Source: Bacteroidota bacterium
Lineage (GTDB): Bacteria > Bacteroidota > Bacteroidia > UKL13-3
DNA length: 64,000 nt
Direction of reading: 5' to 3'
Assembly: GCA_013298895.1 (NCBI GenBank)
Contig: JAAFJM010000001.1
Coordinates: 186,001 to 250,000 of the forward strand
The notes under the pieces are model-generated. The model did not search any database, was not told the DNA's origin, and saw only the letters and a program-made list of their open reading frames with translations. Shown in pieces: positions 18,067 to 27,275 of the stretch. Numbering within the stretch: position 1 is the stretch's first letter; every line of letters starts with the position of its first letter. The position numbers and the translations under genes were made by a program.

Positions 18067-19107
18067 TTGAAAAAAATATTTATCATTTTCACCATTGCTT
18101 TGTTTGCAATAAGCAGTTGCGATAAAGCACCGAACCTGCCTGAAAAAACTGCCCTTCCCGACTCCACCTTAGGAGGTGTTTTTATAATAAATGAAGGTAA
18201 TTATACACAAGGCAATGCAGAGTTAAGTTTTTTAGATTTAGGCCTAAACCAAAAGTTTGATAATGTTTTCTCACAAGCTAATAATAGGAAACTAGGCGAT
18301 GTTTTTCAATCTATGAACATCATCAATGGCAAAGCATATTTGGTTGTAAATAATTCAAGTAAAATTGAAATTATCAATCCAAAAACATTTAAAAGTATAG
18401 GCACCATTAATGGTTTGCGCTCTCCACGATATATTATAAAAACAAGTACCAATAAAGCTTATGTAAGCGATATTTATGACAACCATATTTTTGTGGTTGA
18501 CTTAAGCTACAATCAAATTTTAAAGAAAATTCCGCTTTGGGGTTGGGTAGAAGAAATGATTTCGATAAATGGAAAAACATATGCTACCAATCTGCGTGGT
18601 AGTTATATAAATATTATTGATGAAAATACCGACCAAATAATTGATAGCATTGAAACACCATTTGCTCCAAAAAATATCCTAAAAGATTCCAGTAATCATT
18701 TATGGGTTCTTTGTGGTGATGCCAATGCCAGTAATAAAAAGCATTTTATTGTAAAAATAGATTTAGAAACCAAACAAATTACAAAACAATTTGAAATAAA
18801 AACGCCTCAAACTAATGCCAATAAACTGCGCATAAATGCAATAGGAAATACCTTATTTTGGATTGATGAAGGAGTTTTTAAAATGTCAACCAATGATAGT
18901 ATTTTACCACCAAATCCAATCATAGATAAACAACAACGCATTTTTTACGGCTTAGCCATTGACCCAAAATACCATGAAATTATGGTAAGCGATGCCAAAG
19001 ATTTTAACTCTAACAGCGATGTTTACCGATATGATTTTAATGGGCAATTACAAGGCAAATTTACAGGTGGAAAAATTACCAGCGATTTTTATTTTTACTA
19101 CAATTAA
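18067..19107 (+). CDS. BtuG-like beta-propeller surface lipoprotein (DUF5074/YncE type)
   Basis: A 346-residue predicted lipoprotein. It begins at TTG; the signal peptide ends FAISSC with the cysteine at residue 18. The mature part is made of YVTN/YncE-like propeller repeats (KIEIINPKTFKSIGTING, NHIFVVDLSYNQILKKI, SYINIIDENTDQIIDSI). Bacteroides BtuG proteins are propellers of this kind that bind cobalamin with very high affinity and cap BtuB. Presence in the same riboswitch-controlled operon as the BtuB-like receptor supports the same role here. Its stop is followed directly by the DUF5522 gene (1 bp overlap). Confidence 0.85.
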   Translation: MKKIFIIFTIALFAISSCDKAPNLPEKTALPDSTLGGVFIINEGNYTQGNAELSFLDLGLNQKFDNVFSQANNRKLGDVFQSMNIINGKAYLVVNNSSKIEIINPKTFKSIGTINGLRSPRYIIKTSTNKAYVSDIYDNHIFVVDLSYNQILKKIPLWGWVEEMISINGKTYATNLRGSYINIIDENTDQIIDSIETPFAPKNILKDSSNHLWVLCGDANASNKKHFIVKIDLETKQITKQFEIKTPQTNANKLRINAIGNTLFWIDEGVFKMSTNDSILPPNPIIDKQQRIFYGLAIDPKYHEIMVSDAKDFNSNSDVYRYDFNGQLQGKFTGGKITSDFYFYYN

Positions 19108-19292
19108 TGGACTCGAAAATTAAAACATTAATCACCAAAAGTAATATTCCTAAAAGGAGTGATTTAAAAGAAGGCACTCACTTTTATTACAATGAAAATG
19201 GCTACATGGTGTTTACCGAACTGTACCATAAACTACGTGGCTATTGCTGCAATAGCGGTTGCAAACATTGTCCTTACGGGTTTAAGAAATAG
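19107..19292 (+). CDS. DUF5522 small cysteine-rich protein
   Basis: A 61-residue cytoplasmic protein whose C-terminus GYCCNSGCKHCPYGFKK is the hallmark of the DUF5522 family. The four to five cysteines probably bind a metal. The ATG overlaps the last base of the BtuG-like stop codon, so it is translationally coupled to the B12 operon. In other Bacteroidota small proteins of this family accompany varied genes, so a direct B12 role is not established. Confidence 0.82.
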   Translation: MDSKIKTLITKSNIPKRSDLKEGTHFYYNENGYMVFTELYHKLRGYCCNSGCKHCPYGFKK

Positions 19293-19380
19293 AAAATCAA
19301 TTATTTGAATTTGGTCATATTTTCCCAATTATTTTTTTTAAATCTTTTGATTGCTATTTTGCATGATTAAATATTAAAAA

Positions 19381-21735
19381 ATGAAGAAAATAATTTTACT
19401 AGGTATTTCTTATTTTATCGGCTTACAAGTATTTGCACAAAGAAGCAATTGTCCTGTATCGCCCGAAGCCAATACAATAACACAAACCGATGGTTCAAAA
19501 ATAACGTTGGTGGCTTATGGAAATGAGCAAGAAAGTTACATAGAAACAATTGAAGGTTACACTGTATTGGTTAATGGAAATGGTATTTTCGAATATGCCT
19601 ATATTGATGCAAACGGAAACTTAAGTCCAAGCGGAATTAAGGCTACAAATGCAAATACATTTGCTGGCAAAAACAGTTTTTCAAAACACTTACGTTACAG
19701 TAAAACCCAACAAGCCATTTTAGCTGAAACTTTTTCGCAACTTACTAAATTTGAAAACACCACTCTTAAAAAAGCTGGACCACAAGGTTTTCCAACAAAA
19801 GGCACTCATAAAGTTTGTGTACTTTTAATTGAATATCCTGATTTAAGAGCTACTGTTCAGAAAAGCATCGTTGAAAATTTATTCAATCAAACAAATTACA
19901 ATGTTACCGGTAGTTTTAAAGATTATTATTTAAGGACATCATTTGGTCAATTAACATTAAACAGTGATGTTTTTGGTTGGTATATGGCCGACATGAATTA
20001 TATTAATTATGGTAAAGGAAATGAAAACTATAGCAGCAATACGCAAGATTTGGTGAGAGATGCCGTTGTGGCAGCGGATTCTGCAGGTGTTGATTTTTCG
20101 ATTTACGACAATGACAATGATGGAGAAGTAGATGGTTTGGTACTTTTACATGCAGGTATTGGAGCTGAAGAACAAAGTGCACCAAATGCCAATAATTATA
20201 TTTGGAGTTTTAGAAGTACATATTGGGGTGGATTAACCACTGATGATGGTAAAAGTATTGGTTCTTTTTGCTTTTTTCCTGAAAAAAGATACAATAATGG
20301 ATCATACAGTACAGTTGGAATTGGTGTAATGACCCACGAATTTGGACACATATTAGATTTGCCTGATTTATACAGTACGCAAAGCAAAGGCGAGGGAGCA
20401 GGAAGTTTTACAAATATGGCAGGCGGGCCATGGCTTAATGGGGAAAGAACACCTTGTCTTTTTGACGCATGGAGTAGAATGGTAATGGAATGGCACACAC
20501 CTACTGTAATAGCTAAAAATGGCACTTACACCATACCAAAAGCATTGGCCGATAGTAATTTTAGCTATAGAATAAACACGTCAAGAAATAATGAATATTT
20601 TTTATTAGAAAACAGACAGTTAAAAGGAAATGATAAGTATATACCTGGAAAAGGCTTAGCTATTTGGCACATTAATACCAACTATGCCAAGCTGCTTTCG
20701 GCAGGTGGAGGCAATAATGTAAACAATGATACTGCTCGATACGGAACAGGACTAATGCAAGCAGACGGGCTTAGACAATTAGAAAGAGGGACAAATAGAG
20801 GAGATGGAGGCGATTTATTTCCGGGTACTGCGAATAATAAGAATTTCAGTAATACTACCAACCCTTCTAGCTATTTGCATCCTACTTCGCAAGGAGTTAG
20901 AACACCTTCTAATATTACAATAACAAATATTACCCTAAATGCTGATAGTTCAATTACCTTTAATTTAGGAACAAAATCAACAGCCTCATTCACAAGTGGA
21001 CCAACCAGTGGTTGTATGCCTTACAAAGTTAATTTTGTAAATAGCTCCCTTTTTGCTAATAAATATAAATGGAATTTTGGTGATGGTTCTGCAGAGGTAA
21101 TGGACGAAAATCCTTCTTATACCTATAAAAAAGTTGGGACTTTCATTGCTAAACTTTATGTGTTGGATTCGGTCAATAATCCAATCGATTCAACTTCTGC
21201 CACTTATATAATTAAAGATAGTCCAAAAGCATCAGGTACAATAACCCGATTAAGTGCAGATTCATTTTACTTTGTAAATAATTGTAGCAATTATGACTTT
21301 ATGATTTGGCGATTAGGTACAAGTTCAAATAATTCAATTGATCCATTTGGATATAAATTTAAATCCCTTGGTAAAATCCCTATTACATTACTTGCCTATA
21401 AATCAAGTTGTACCGATACTTTTAAATCGGAAGTAGATATTTGGACAACAGGATTAGAAAAAAACAATTTTATTGAGAATTTGAATTGTTTTCCTAATCC
21501 ATTTAGCCATGAAATTTCTTTAAGTTTTAATGCGGAAGATGCATGTAATGGCAGTATGGAGGTACTAAATGTTTTTGGTCAACAAACATATAATGCTAAT
21601 ATTGATGTAAAAAAGGGAGTAAATAGTTTTATTTTTACCAATAAAGATGATTTATGGGTTAATGGTATTTATTTTATTAAGTTGGTAGTAAACAATAAAA
21701 CAAGTGTTATAAAAATAGTGAAAACCGATAATTAA
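19381..21735 (+). CDS. Secreted M6-family metalloprotease with PKD and T9SS domains
   Basis: A 784-residue extracellular zinc protease of the immune-inhibitor-A-like M6 family. The signal peptide ends VFAQ. The zinc motif HEFGHILDLPDLY has H319, E320 and H323. A PKD-like domain lies at about 540-615 (KWNFGDGSAEVMDENPSYTY), and the C-terminal ~85 residues form a T9SS type A sorting domain (LNCFPNPFSHEISLSF ... GIYFIKLVV ... VIKIVK). It should degrade proteins outside the cell after T9SS export. It has its own upstream gap of 88 bp and a terminator behind it. Confidence 0.93.
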   Translation: MKKIILLGISYFIGLQVFAQRSNCPVSPEANTITQTDGSKITLVAYGNEQESYIETIEGYTVLVNGNGIFEYAYIDANGNLSPSGIKATNANTFAGKNSFSKHLRYSKTQQAILAETFSQLTKFENTTLKKAGPQGFPTKGTHKVCVLLIEYPDLRATVQKSIVENLFNQTNYNVTGSFKDYYLRTSFGQLTLNSDVFGWYMADMNYINYGKGNENYSSNTQDLVRDAVVAADSAGVDFSIYDNDNDGEVDGLVLLHAGIGAEEQSAPNANNYIWSFRSTYWGGLTTDDGKSIGSFCFFPEKRYNNGSYSTVGIGVMTHEFGHILDLPDLYSTQSKGEGAGSFTNMAGGPWLNGERTPCLFDAWSRMVMEWHTPTVIAKNGTYTIPKALADSNFSYRINTSRNNEYFLLENRQLKGNDKYIPGKGLAIWHINTNYAKLLSAGGGNNVNNDTARYGTGLMQADGLRQLERGTNRGDGGDLFPGTANNKNFSNTTNPSSYLHPTSQGVRTPSNITITNITLNADSSITFNLGTKSTASFTSGPTSGCMPYKVNFVNSSLFANKYKWNFGDGSAEVMDENPSYTYKKVGTFIAKLYVLDSVNNPIDSTSATYIIKDSPKASGTITRLSADSFYFVNNCSNYDFMIWRLGTSSNNSIDPFGYKFKSLGKIPITLLAYKSSCTDTFKSEVDIWTTGLEKNNFIENLNCFPNPFSHEISLSFNAEDACNGSMEVLNVFGQQTYNANIDVKKGVNSFIFTNKDDLWVNGIYFIKLVVNNKTSVIKIVKTDN

Positions 21736-21757
21736 GTACATTAACCAATATTAATAG

Positions 21758-21789
21758 AAATGCAAGCTATAATATGTGCTTGCATTTTT
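21758..21789 (+). terminator. Intrinsic terminator after the M6 protease gene
   Basis: A 10-bp perfect stem AAATGCAAGC / GCTTGCATTT with a 10-nt loop, followed by a T-rich tract (TTTATTTTAT). It sits 23 bp after the stop codon. Confidence 0.8.
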
Positions 21790-22025
21790 ATTTTATAAAA
21801 ATTCAATGCGCTGATAATTTGATTGTTGCAATATTTATGTTTTGATATGAAAAAAAACATATAAAAATTTAATTTATTTAAGTAGCTGTTTTTCAGTATA
21901 TAGCGTTTTCTTTTTATTTTGAAATGAAATTTTGTTATGAAAAATGATTAAAAGGCTGTAAAATTATCCGACATTTGCAAGTCAATTTTACAACCAATAA
22001 AAGTAGAGAGGAAAAATAAATAGCC

Positions 22026-22889
22026 ATGAGGCAACTAAAAATCAGTAAACAGTTTACCAACCGTGAGAGTAAATCGTTAGATAAATATCTAAACGAAATT
22101 AGCAAGGTTTCCATGATTGATGCGCAAGAAGAAGTAGAGCTTGCACGTAGAATTAGAGAGGGAGATCAAGTAGCTTTGGAGCGTTTGGTAAATGCAAATT
22201 TACGTTTTGTGGTTTCTGTATCAAAGCAATACCAAAACCAAGGTTTAACACTTGGTGATTTAATAAACGAAGGAAATTTAGGATTAATAAAAGCAGCCAA
22301 AAGATTTGATGAAACCCGTGGTTTTAAATTCATTTCTTATGCTGTTTGGTGGATTCGTCAATCAATTTTACAGGCTTTAGCGGACCAAAGTCGTATTGTT
22401 CGTTTACCTTTAAATAAGGTTGGTTCAATAGGTAGAATTGGAAATGCTGCTGCTAAGTTAGAGCAAGAATTAGAGCGTGAACCAACTGTAGAAGAAATTG
22501 CCTTATCTATGGATATTCCAATTTTAGAAGTAGAGAATGCATTACGTAGCACTGGTCGTCATTTATCAATTGATGCGCCTTTAACGGAAGGAGAGGACAA
22601 TACTTTATTAGGTATTTTGGATAGCAATGATGAGCCAAGACCAGATGTTCAGTTAATCAACGAATCGTTACAAAAAGAAATTAACCGTGTTATTTCAACA
22701 TTAAGCGAAAAAGAAAAAGATGTGTTGAAATTCTATTATGGTTTAGATGGTGGACCAGCGCATACACTAGAAGATATCAGTGAAAAAATTGGTTTAACAC
22801 GCGAGCGTGTGCGCCAAATTAAAGAAAAAGCACTTCGCAGATTACGTAAATCATCTAAGAGCAAAATTTTAAAATCTTATTTAGGATAA
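22026..22889 (+). CDS. rpoD: Primary RNA polymerase sigma factor, RpoD/SigA family
   Basis: A 287-residue sigma-70 factor of the short Bacteroidota type lacking the long region 1.1. Region 1.2 is [20 protein letters not shown]. Region 2 has [37 protein letters not shown] and the [11 protein letters not shown] core. Region 3 follows, and region 4 contains [19 protein letters not shown], the helix-turn-helix for the -33 element. It recognises the TTG/TAnnTTTG promoter type seen before the B12 locus. It is transcribed alone with a strong terminator. Confidence 0.97.
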   Translation: MRQLKISKQFTNRESKSLDKYLNEISKVSMIDAQEEVELARRIREGDQVALERLVNANLRFVVSVSKQYQNQGLTLGDLINEGNLGLIKAAKRFDETRGFKFISYAVWWIRQSILQALADQSRIVRLPLNKVGSIGRIGNAAAKLEQELEREPTVEEIALSMDIPILEVENALRSTGRHLSIDAPLTEGEDNTLLGILDSNDEPRPDVQLINESLQKEINRVISTLSEKEKDVLKFYYGLDGGPAHTLEDISEKIGLTRERVRQIKEKALRRLRKSSKSKILKSYLG

Positions 22890-22909
22890 TTTTTTTAGAA
22901 ACAATAAAT

Positions 22910-22946
22910 AAATCCCAATTGTATTAATTTGCAATTGGGATTTTTT
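22910..22946 (+). terminator. Bidirectional terminator after rpoD
   Basis: A 12-bp perfect stem AAATCCCAATTG / CAATTGGGATTT with a 10-nt loop, then a T-run. It separates rpoD from the convergent lipoprotein gene ending at 22982. A near-identical copy lies at about 24254-24291. Confidence 0.88.
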
Positions 22947-22981
22947 ATATAAATCTATTCGAAGGATAAATATTAAAGTTA

Positions 22982-23368
22982 CTACTTAGACCCACTAATT
23001 TCATGGTATATTCCTCCTCCTTGTCCGCCAGAATTACGAATTATATTTACTTTTAAAGCACTTTCAAATACTCCTGAACTCATGCGAGTATCTTTTGGGA
23101 AAATAAAGTTACCTTTTTCATCTATTTCTGCCGTAATTTCATCGTCTGGAGTATATTTTATTCTTATTTCTTTTGTATTACTTGCCAATTCAATGAGGCC
23201 AACAAATTCTAAAGAATCTGACAAGTGATAACCAATATACTTTGTATTATGTTCTTCCCTCTCCACCTTAAAAAACCAACTGCCCGTATATTTTTTACGA
23301 TAATCAACAGGTTCTTTGGTGCAACCAAAAATTAGGCAAAGAGTAATTAAGATAATTAATTTTTGCAT
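22982..23368 (-). CDS. Small lipoprotein of unknown function
   Basis: A 128-residue predicted lipoprotein: the signal peptide ends CLIFGC with the cysteine at residue 16. The mature part contains YTGSWFFKVEREE and beta-rich sequence resembling small lipocalin-like or immunoglobulin-like Bacteroidota lipoproteins, without a recognised domain. It starts 2 bp after the stop of the other small lipoprotein, so both are read from one minus-strand message. Confidence 0.7.
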   Translation of the reverse strand: MQKLIILITLCLIFGCTKEPVDYRKKYTGSWFFKVEREEHNTKYIGYHLSDSLEFVGLIELASNTKEIRIKYTPDDEITAEIDEKGNFIFPKDTRMSSGVFESALKVNIIRNSGGQGGGIYHEISGSK

Positions 23369-23370
23369 GA

Positions 23371-23853
23371 TTAATTTATTGGAATAATTTCGAAGGTTCC
23401 ATTTATAGGTGTAGTATCAACTTTTGAGGTAAATGCACTATCTTTCACTATATAGTTCCAACTACAATTTCCTTTTAATATGTACCTTTCATTATTATTA
23501 TTAAAGCTACCTGTTACATAAATTTTATCAAATAAAATATACCCCCCTGCATCAAGTCTCCATAAATTAGGATAAGTGTTTTTAAAGTTTAATGTTCCAT
23601 TAAAAGTATTATTATTTTTACTTATTAAAGAAGTAAAATCTGTACTTTCTTTATATCTAATTTCAAATTTATTTCCTAAATTTTTTATCCTAATATCATC
23701 GTATTGCCTTGAAATACTATCTGATATAGTACCATCCTTTTCAATTCCTTTAAATGTAGCTATATAATATCCATCGTATGGTATTGAATCTTTAACGCAA
23801 TTTGAAAACGTAAATATGATGACAGTAATTAAGGTTAATTTAAATTGTTTCAT
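23371..23853 (-). CDS. Small lipoprotein of unknown function
   Basis: A 160-residue predicted lipoprotein: signal peptide ending FTFSNC, cysteine at residue 19, then VKDSIPYDGYYIATFKG. It shares with its downstream neighbour the arrangement of lipidated cysteine, short spacer and a Y-x-G-x-(W/Y) strand, so the two may be diverged paralogues. No function is recognised. It is the first gene of the pair. Its promoter should lie in the 518 bp gap beyond 23853. Confidence 0.7.
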   Translation of the reverse strand: MKQFKLTLITVIIFTFSNCVKDSIPYDGYYIATFKGIEKDGTISDSISRQYDDIRIKNLGNKFEIRYKESTDFTSLISKNNNTFNGTLNFKNTYPNLWRLDAGGYILFDKIYVTGSFNNNNERYILKGNCSWNYIVKDSAFTSKVDTTPINGTFEIIPIN

Positions 23854-24189
23854 ATCTATACCCAGAATAAAAATAATGTAGTTGATTGATGGTATCGCAA
23901 TTTAATTTTTTTACATGAATGTGATCCTATCAAAAAAACTTTTTAAGAACATAGAACTAAACTCTTACCCGAATTATTAATCATATTTTTTCACAAGTAA
24001 TATTTTTTAATATGTAAAATTTATTTTTCATTTGGTTGCAAAACATAAAAAATTACGTTCTGCATAAAGTTCTAATAAAACTTTTTTATGCGAAATTTTA
24101 TTTAAGTACAACAAACCATTTATAATATGTAATTGAATTTAATTGCAAGAGCAATTTGAAATAAAAAATTCAACACCTTTTTAATGGAA
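23854..24189. other. Gene-free AT-rich spacer
   Basis: About 336 bp with no convincing reading frame on either strand, very AT-rich. It probably holds the minus-strand promoter of the lipoprotein pair. I see no RNA gene or strong hairpin here. Confidence 0.4.
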
Positions 24190-24367
24190 CTTTGGTAATT
24201 ATACGTCTGACGCCTTAGCAGCGCAATGGCTTTTTAAGCGTCTGACGAAAGTGAAATCCAAATTGTATTAATTTGCAATTGGGATTTTTTAGTTAAATAG
24301 GCCTTTGGTAATTATCCGTCTAACGCCTTGGCAGCGCAATGGCTTTTTAAGCGTCTGACGGAAGTGA
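24190..24367. repeat. 65-bp direct repeat pair flanking a copy of the rpoD terminator
   Basis: Two 65-bp copies (24190-24254 and 24303-24367), about 92% identical, begin CTTTGGTAATTAT and end near AAGCGTCTGACG(A/G)AAGTGA. Each has two CGTC-n-GACG mini-palindromes about 26 bp apart; in copy two one is changed to CGTCTAACG. Between them, at 24254-24291, is a hairpin nearly identical to the rpoD terminator at 22910-22946. The GC-rich words contrast with the AT-rich surroundings. The block abuts the stop of the minus-strand gene at 24372 and may have been built by duplication or by a small mobile repeat. Confidence 0.75.
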
Positions 24368-24371
24368 GAAT

Positions 24372-25058
24372 TTAATTTACATTATTAGTTTCATTACCAA
24401 AAATAAATTTTAACCCTAAAGATAAATTGGTTGGTATAAATGAAACTGCAATATTATTTGTAATATTAGTATTGCTTGTTTCAGGAGAATGCGAATAACT
24501 AAAAAAGTTGGTTTGCCCTTCTATCATTAGGTTTGGTTTGATTAAATAAGCTGCACCCAAATTGCCACCCAAACTAAATGCCCAATAATCAGAATTCCCT
24601 TTATATTCAGGAGAACCAAAATTATTTGATTGGACATAAGAATTTTCAATGTATGAGGCAGCAATAGCTGGCGTAAAAGTAAAGGCAACCTTATTAGTAG
24701 CAAACCAATACTTTTTAAATTGAACCTGCAAACCATAGTTCTTAAAGTTGTAATTGTAGTCGTAAGTATTAGAGGCTAATGTAGTTTTTTCGTTGATAGT
24801 ATTAATACCATAATTGAGGCCAACTCCAAAACTTAAATTTTTACCTATAAAATACTCGAAAACTGGTTGAACGGCAAAACCTAAGGTATTTCTGGTTGTT
24901 TCGGTAGCTGAGGTATTTGAGTTTCTTTCATTACTCGATTTGTTTAGGTTATAATTTGCAGCTAGGTTAAACCCTAAGGCTTTTGCACCTTTATTTATTT
25001 GGGCGTTAGCCATTAAAACTGATAATAGGGTGAATGCTGTTATTATTGTTTTTTTCAT
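24372..25058 (-). CDS. Outer membrane beta-barrel protein
   Basis: A 228-residue protein with signal peptide (ending LMANAQ) and amphipathic beta strands (FAVQPVFEYFIGKNLSFGVGLNYG, LSLGLKFIFG) typical of small Bacteroidota outer-membrane barrels. Asn/Ser/Thr-rich loops separate strands. No specific function is recognised. It is monocistronic, with the 65-bp repeat block immediately behind it. Confidence 0.72.
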   Translation of the reverse strand: MKKTIITAFTLLSVLMANAQINKGAKALGFNLAANYNLNKSSNERNSNTSATETTRNTLGFAVQPVFEYFIGKNLSFGVGLNYGINTINEKTTLASNTYDYNYNFKNYGLQVQFKKYWFATNKVAFTFTPAIAASYIENSYVQSNNFGSPEYKGNSDYWAFSLGGNLGAAYLIKPNLMIEGQTNFFSYSHSPETSNTNITNNIAVSFIPTNLSLGLKFIFGNETNNVN

Positions 25059-25232
25059 AAATTACGTTGTTTTACTTTTATAAAATGAATTTAAATTATT
25101 GGTTTTATACCCCCAAAATTTTAATTTTTTGCGATTATCTTACTTACTTTTTCGTTAACAAATTTATTTTTTAATATTTTTATTTATGTACTTAAATTAG
25201 TTAAATGTACATGACTTTTTATGGAACAATAA

Positions 25233-25979
25233 TTAAAAAAATAAAACCAACGAAAACACAGGCCTTGACATTTCAGCTATTTTAGTAATAGTTTCCGTTT
25301 CATCAATATAAATGAGTTCATTATCATAGATTTTTGACCCATAAATATTAATCAAATTATTAAGTGCAATTCCAACACCAAAATGTTTAAACATTTGATA
25401 ATTGAGGGCAAGATTGCAATTAACACCATAATTTAAACGAGAACCGCCATATTCTCTAGTATTATAGTTTGCTTGTCCTACTTTATTATCAGCTATTTTT
25501 TTTTCGAAAAAGTTAACATTAAGATTAGCCAATCCTTCTACGGTCAAACTTACCTTTTTTTTCTTATCTATAAAGAATAGTTTACCTATTCCCTTTTGGT
25601 AATTAAATCTCAATCCAGTAATTTCTTCAGTTTTTTCTCTTTTCTCCCAATTATCTTTATCTATATATTTTTGATAAGGCAAAGAGGAATAGTATTTGTC
25701 TTTTCCTATTCCAACCTGGAAAATGGCTAGAAAACGATGGGGTAAAACAATATAACCTTTAACATCAATGCCAGCACTATAATAGGAATATTTCATTGGT
25801 TCTTCTATTACAGGGTATCCTGGAATACTGGTATTGGAATTAATGTTTGTTATTCTATAGTTATTGTCGTTTTTATCGCTGGTAAAATAGGGGTTTATAA
25901 AGAGGATAAACTTACTTGAATCTTGAGCTAATAAAGTATTAGCCAATAGCAAACTAATGATTAAGACTGTATTTTTCAT
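25233..25979 (-). CDS. Secreted, probably outer-membrane, protein of unknown function
   Basis: A 248-residue protein with signal peptide (ending LLAQ) and strand-like alternation throughout, ending in the hydrophobic strand RPVFSLVLFF, as expected of an outer-membrane barrel. It is the last of four genes in a minus-strand operon and starts 1 bp after the stop of the propeller lipoprotein gene. It could be the outer-membrane partner of that system. This is inferred from position only. Confidence 0.65.
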   Translation of the reverse strand: MKNTVLIISLLLANTLLAQDSSKFILFINPYFTSDKNDNNYRITNINSNTSIPGYPVIEEPMKYSYYSAGIDVKGYIVLPHRFLAIFQVGIGKDKYYSSLPYQKYIDKDNWEKREKTEEITGLRFNYQKGIGKLFFIDKKKKVSLTVEGLANLNVNFFEKKIADNKVGQANYNTREYGGSRLNYGVNCNLALNYQMFKHFGVGIALNNLINIYGSKIYDNELIYIDETETITKIAEMSRPVFSLVLFF

Positions 25980-25980
25980 A

Positions 25981-27273
25981 TTAATATTTTACTTCTTCTG
26001 GCAGTTTATAACAAATAGCTTTGTTTCTATCTTGCACATAAAAACAACGTTTTTGTTCATTTATAGCTACCCCATATTGTAAGCAACCATTTGGTAATGA
26101 AACAGGCTTGTTAAAAACAATGGCTCCATTGTCTAAATTCAAAATCAATAAATTATCACATTGAGTAGAGAAGAGGTAGTTTTTAAATACTGATGCATCG
26201 AAAGAAGTAAAGTTGATAGGAGTTAGACCTAAATTATTTAAACTAGCAAATTTTGATTCCCAAACACTAATTCCTGTGTTTTGATTCAAACTAAGTGCGG
26301 TACATTCACTTGTATTTGAAGCATTATCACTTAAAACAATAATATTGTTTTTGTAAAGGAACAAACTTGATCCATATTCTGGCAATTCCTTATTCCATAT
26401 TATACTCCCATCATTTACATCCATGGCGATTAATTCAGCAAAACCTCCATTTTTTGAATTGATAGCAAATGTATAAACCTTATTCTCCATGTTTAACATT
26501 TTACAAACCCTAAATTCTGAATATTTATTTGTGTAATCTCTTTTCCATTCAAATTGTTTGGTATTTAGATTAAATCCACAAACTTTCGAAACGGTTTTAA
26601 GCCTCCCATTTAAGGTATAATCCATGTACAAAGTGAAAACCATTATTTTTTCTCCTTTAGCATTTCTAGAGCTTGCAATGGAGGTACCTAGTACCCTATC
26701 AACGAGTAACGTATCGTTAAAAGTGCAAACCAATTCCCATTTGGGTTCAATATATTTGGTTCTGTAAATATAATAAGTAGAATTTTCTGTTTTACTACCA
26801 AACCCATGATAAATATATCCTTCTTCATCCTTATATATTTGTGGGGAACCAATCATGCTATCCATTTGGTGTTTCCAAAGGGTTTGCCCTGTGTGCATAT
26901 TTAGTGCATATGTACAATTACCACTACATAGAATTAAAGCACTATTTATTTCAATGTTTTTTCCACCTCCAAAATTTTCTTCTACTTTAAAATAATCAGC
27001 CCATTGCCATTTTAATTTTCCAGTATTTCCGTCAAATAGCTTAAAAATTTCTCCTGCAGGATTAGTATATCTTGAACTCATTAATACATCCTTATTGATG
27101 GTGAATTTGGGCGTAATACCAAATCCAATAGGTGCTGTCCATAAAGTATCTAATGCTGGAGTAGGATGTCCCCAAAGATTTTTATAAGGAAGAGGCTTTA
27201 TAGCCTCTTCTTTACACTTACTGCTACTTAAAAAAATAAATAGCAAATAAATAACTACATTATACCCTTTCAT
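25981..27273 (-). CDS. PQQ-like beta-propeller lipoprotein
   Basis: A 430-residue predicted lipoprotein: signal peptide with SSSKC, cysteine at residue 20. The repeats resemble PQQ-type propeller blades, each with a Trp docking turn, for example FDGNTGKLKWQW, LNMHTGQTLWKHQ, MDVNDGSIIWNKE and LNQNTGISVWESK. Such propellers usually act as binding scaffolds rather than enzymes. It is the third gene of the operon with the lipase-like protein (2 bp gap) and could bind the substrate or the barrel partner. No cofactor ligand set for PQQ is obvious. Confidence 0.82.
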   Translation of the reverse strand: MKGYNVVIYLLFIFLSSSKCKEEAIKPLPYKNLWGHPTPALDTLWTAPIGFGITPKFTINKDVLMSSRYTNPAGEIFKLFDGNTGKLKWQWADYFKVEENFGGGKNIEINSALILCSGNCTYALNMHTGQTLWKHQMDSMIGSPQIYKDEEGYIYHGFGSKTENSTYYIYRTKYIEPKWELVCTFNDTLLVDRVLGTSIASSRNAKGEKIMVFTLYMDYTLNGRLKTVSKVCGFNLNTKQFEWKRDYTNKYSEFRVCKMLNMENKVYTFAINSKNGGFAELIAMDVNDGSIIWNKELPEYGSSLFLYKNNIIVLSDNASNTSECTALSLNQNTGISVWESKFASLNNLGLTPINFTSFDASVFKNYLFSTQCDNLLILNLDNGAIVFNKPVSLPNGCLQYGVAINEQKRCFYVQDRNKAICYKLPEEVKY

Positions 27274-27275
27274 AA

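Noticed and set aside
24190-24367. CRISPR array
   Set aside because: Only two repeat units of 65 bp, a spacer that is itself a terminator copy, and no cas genes.
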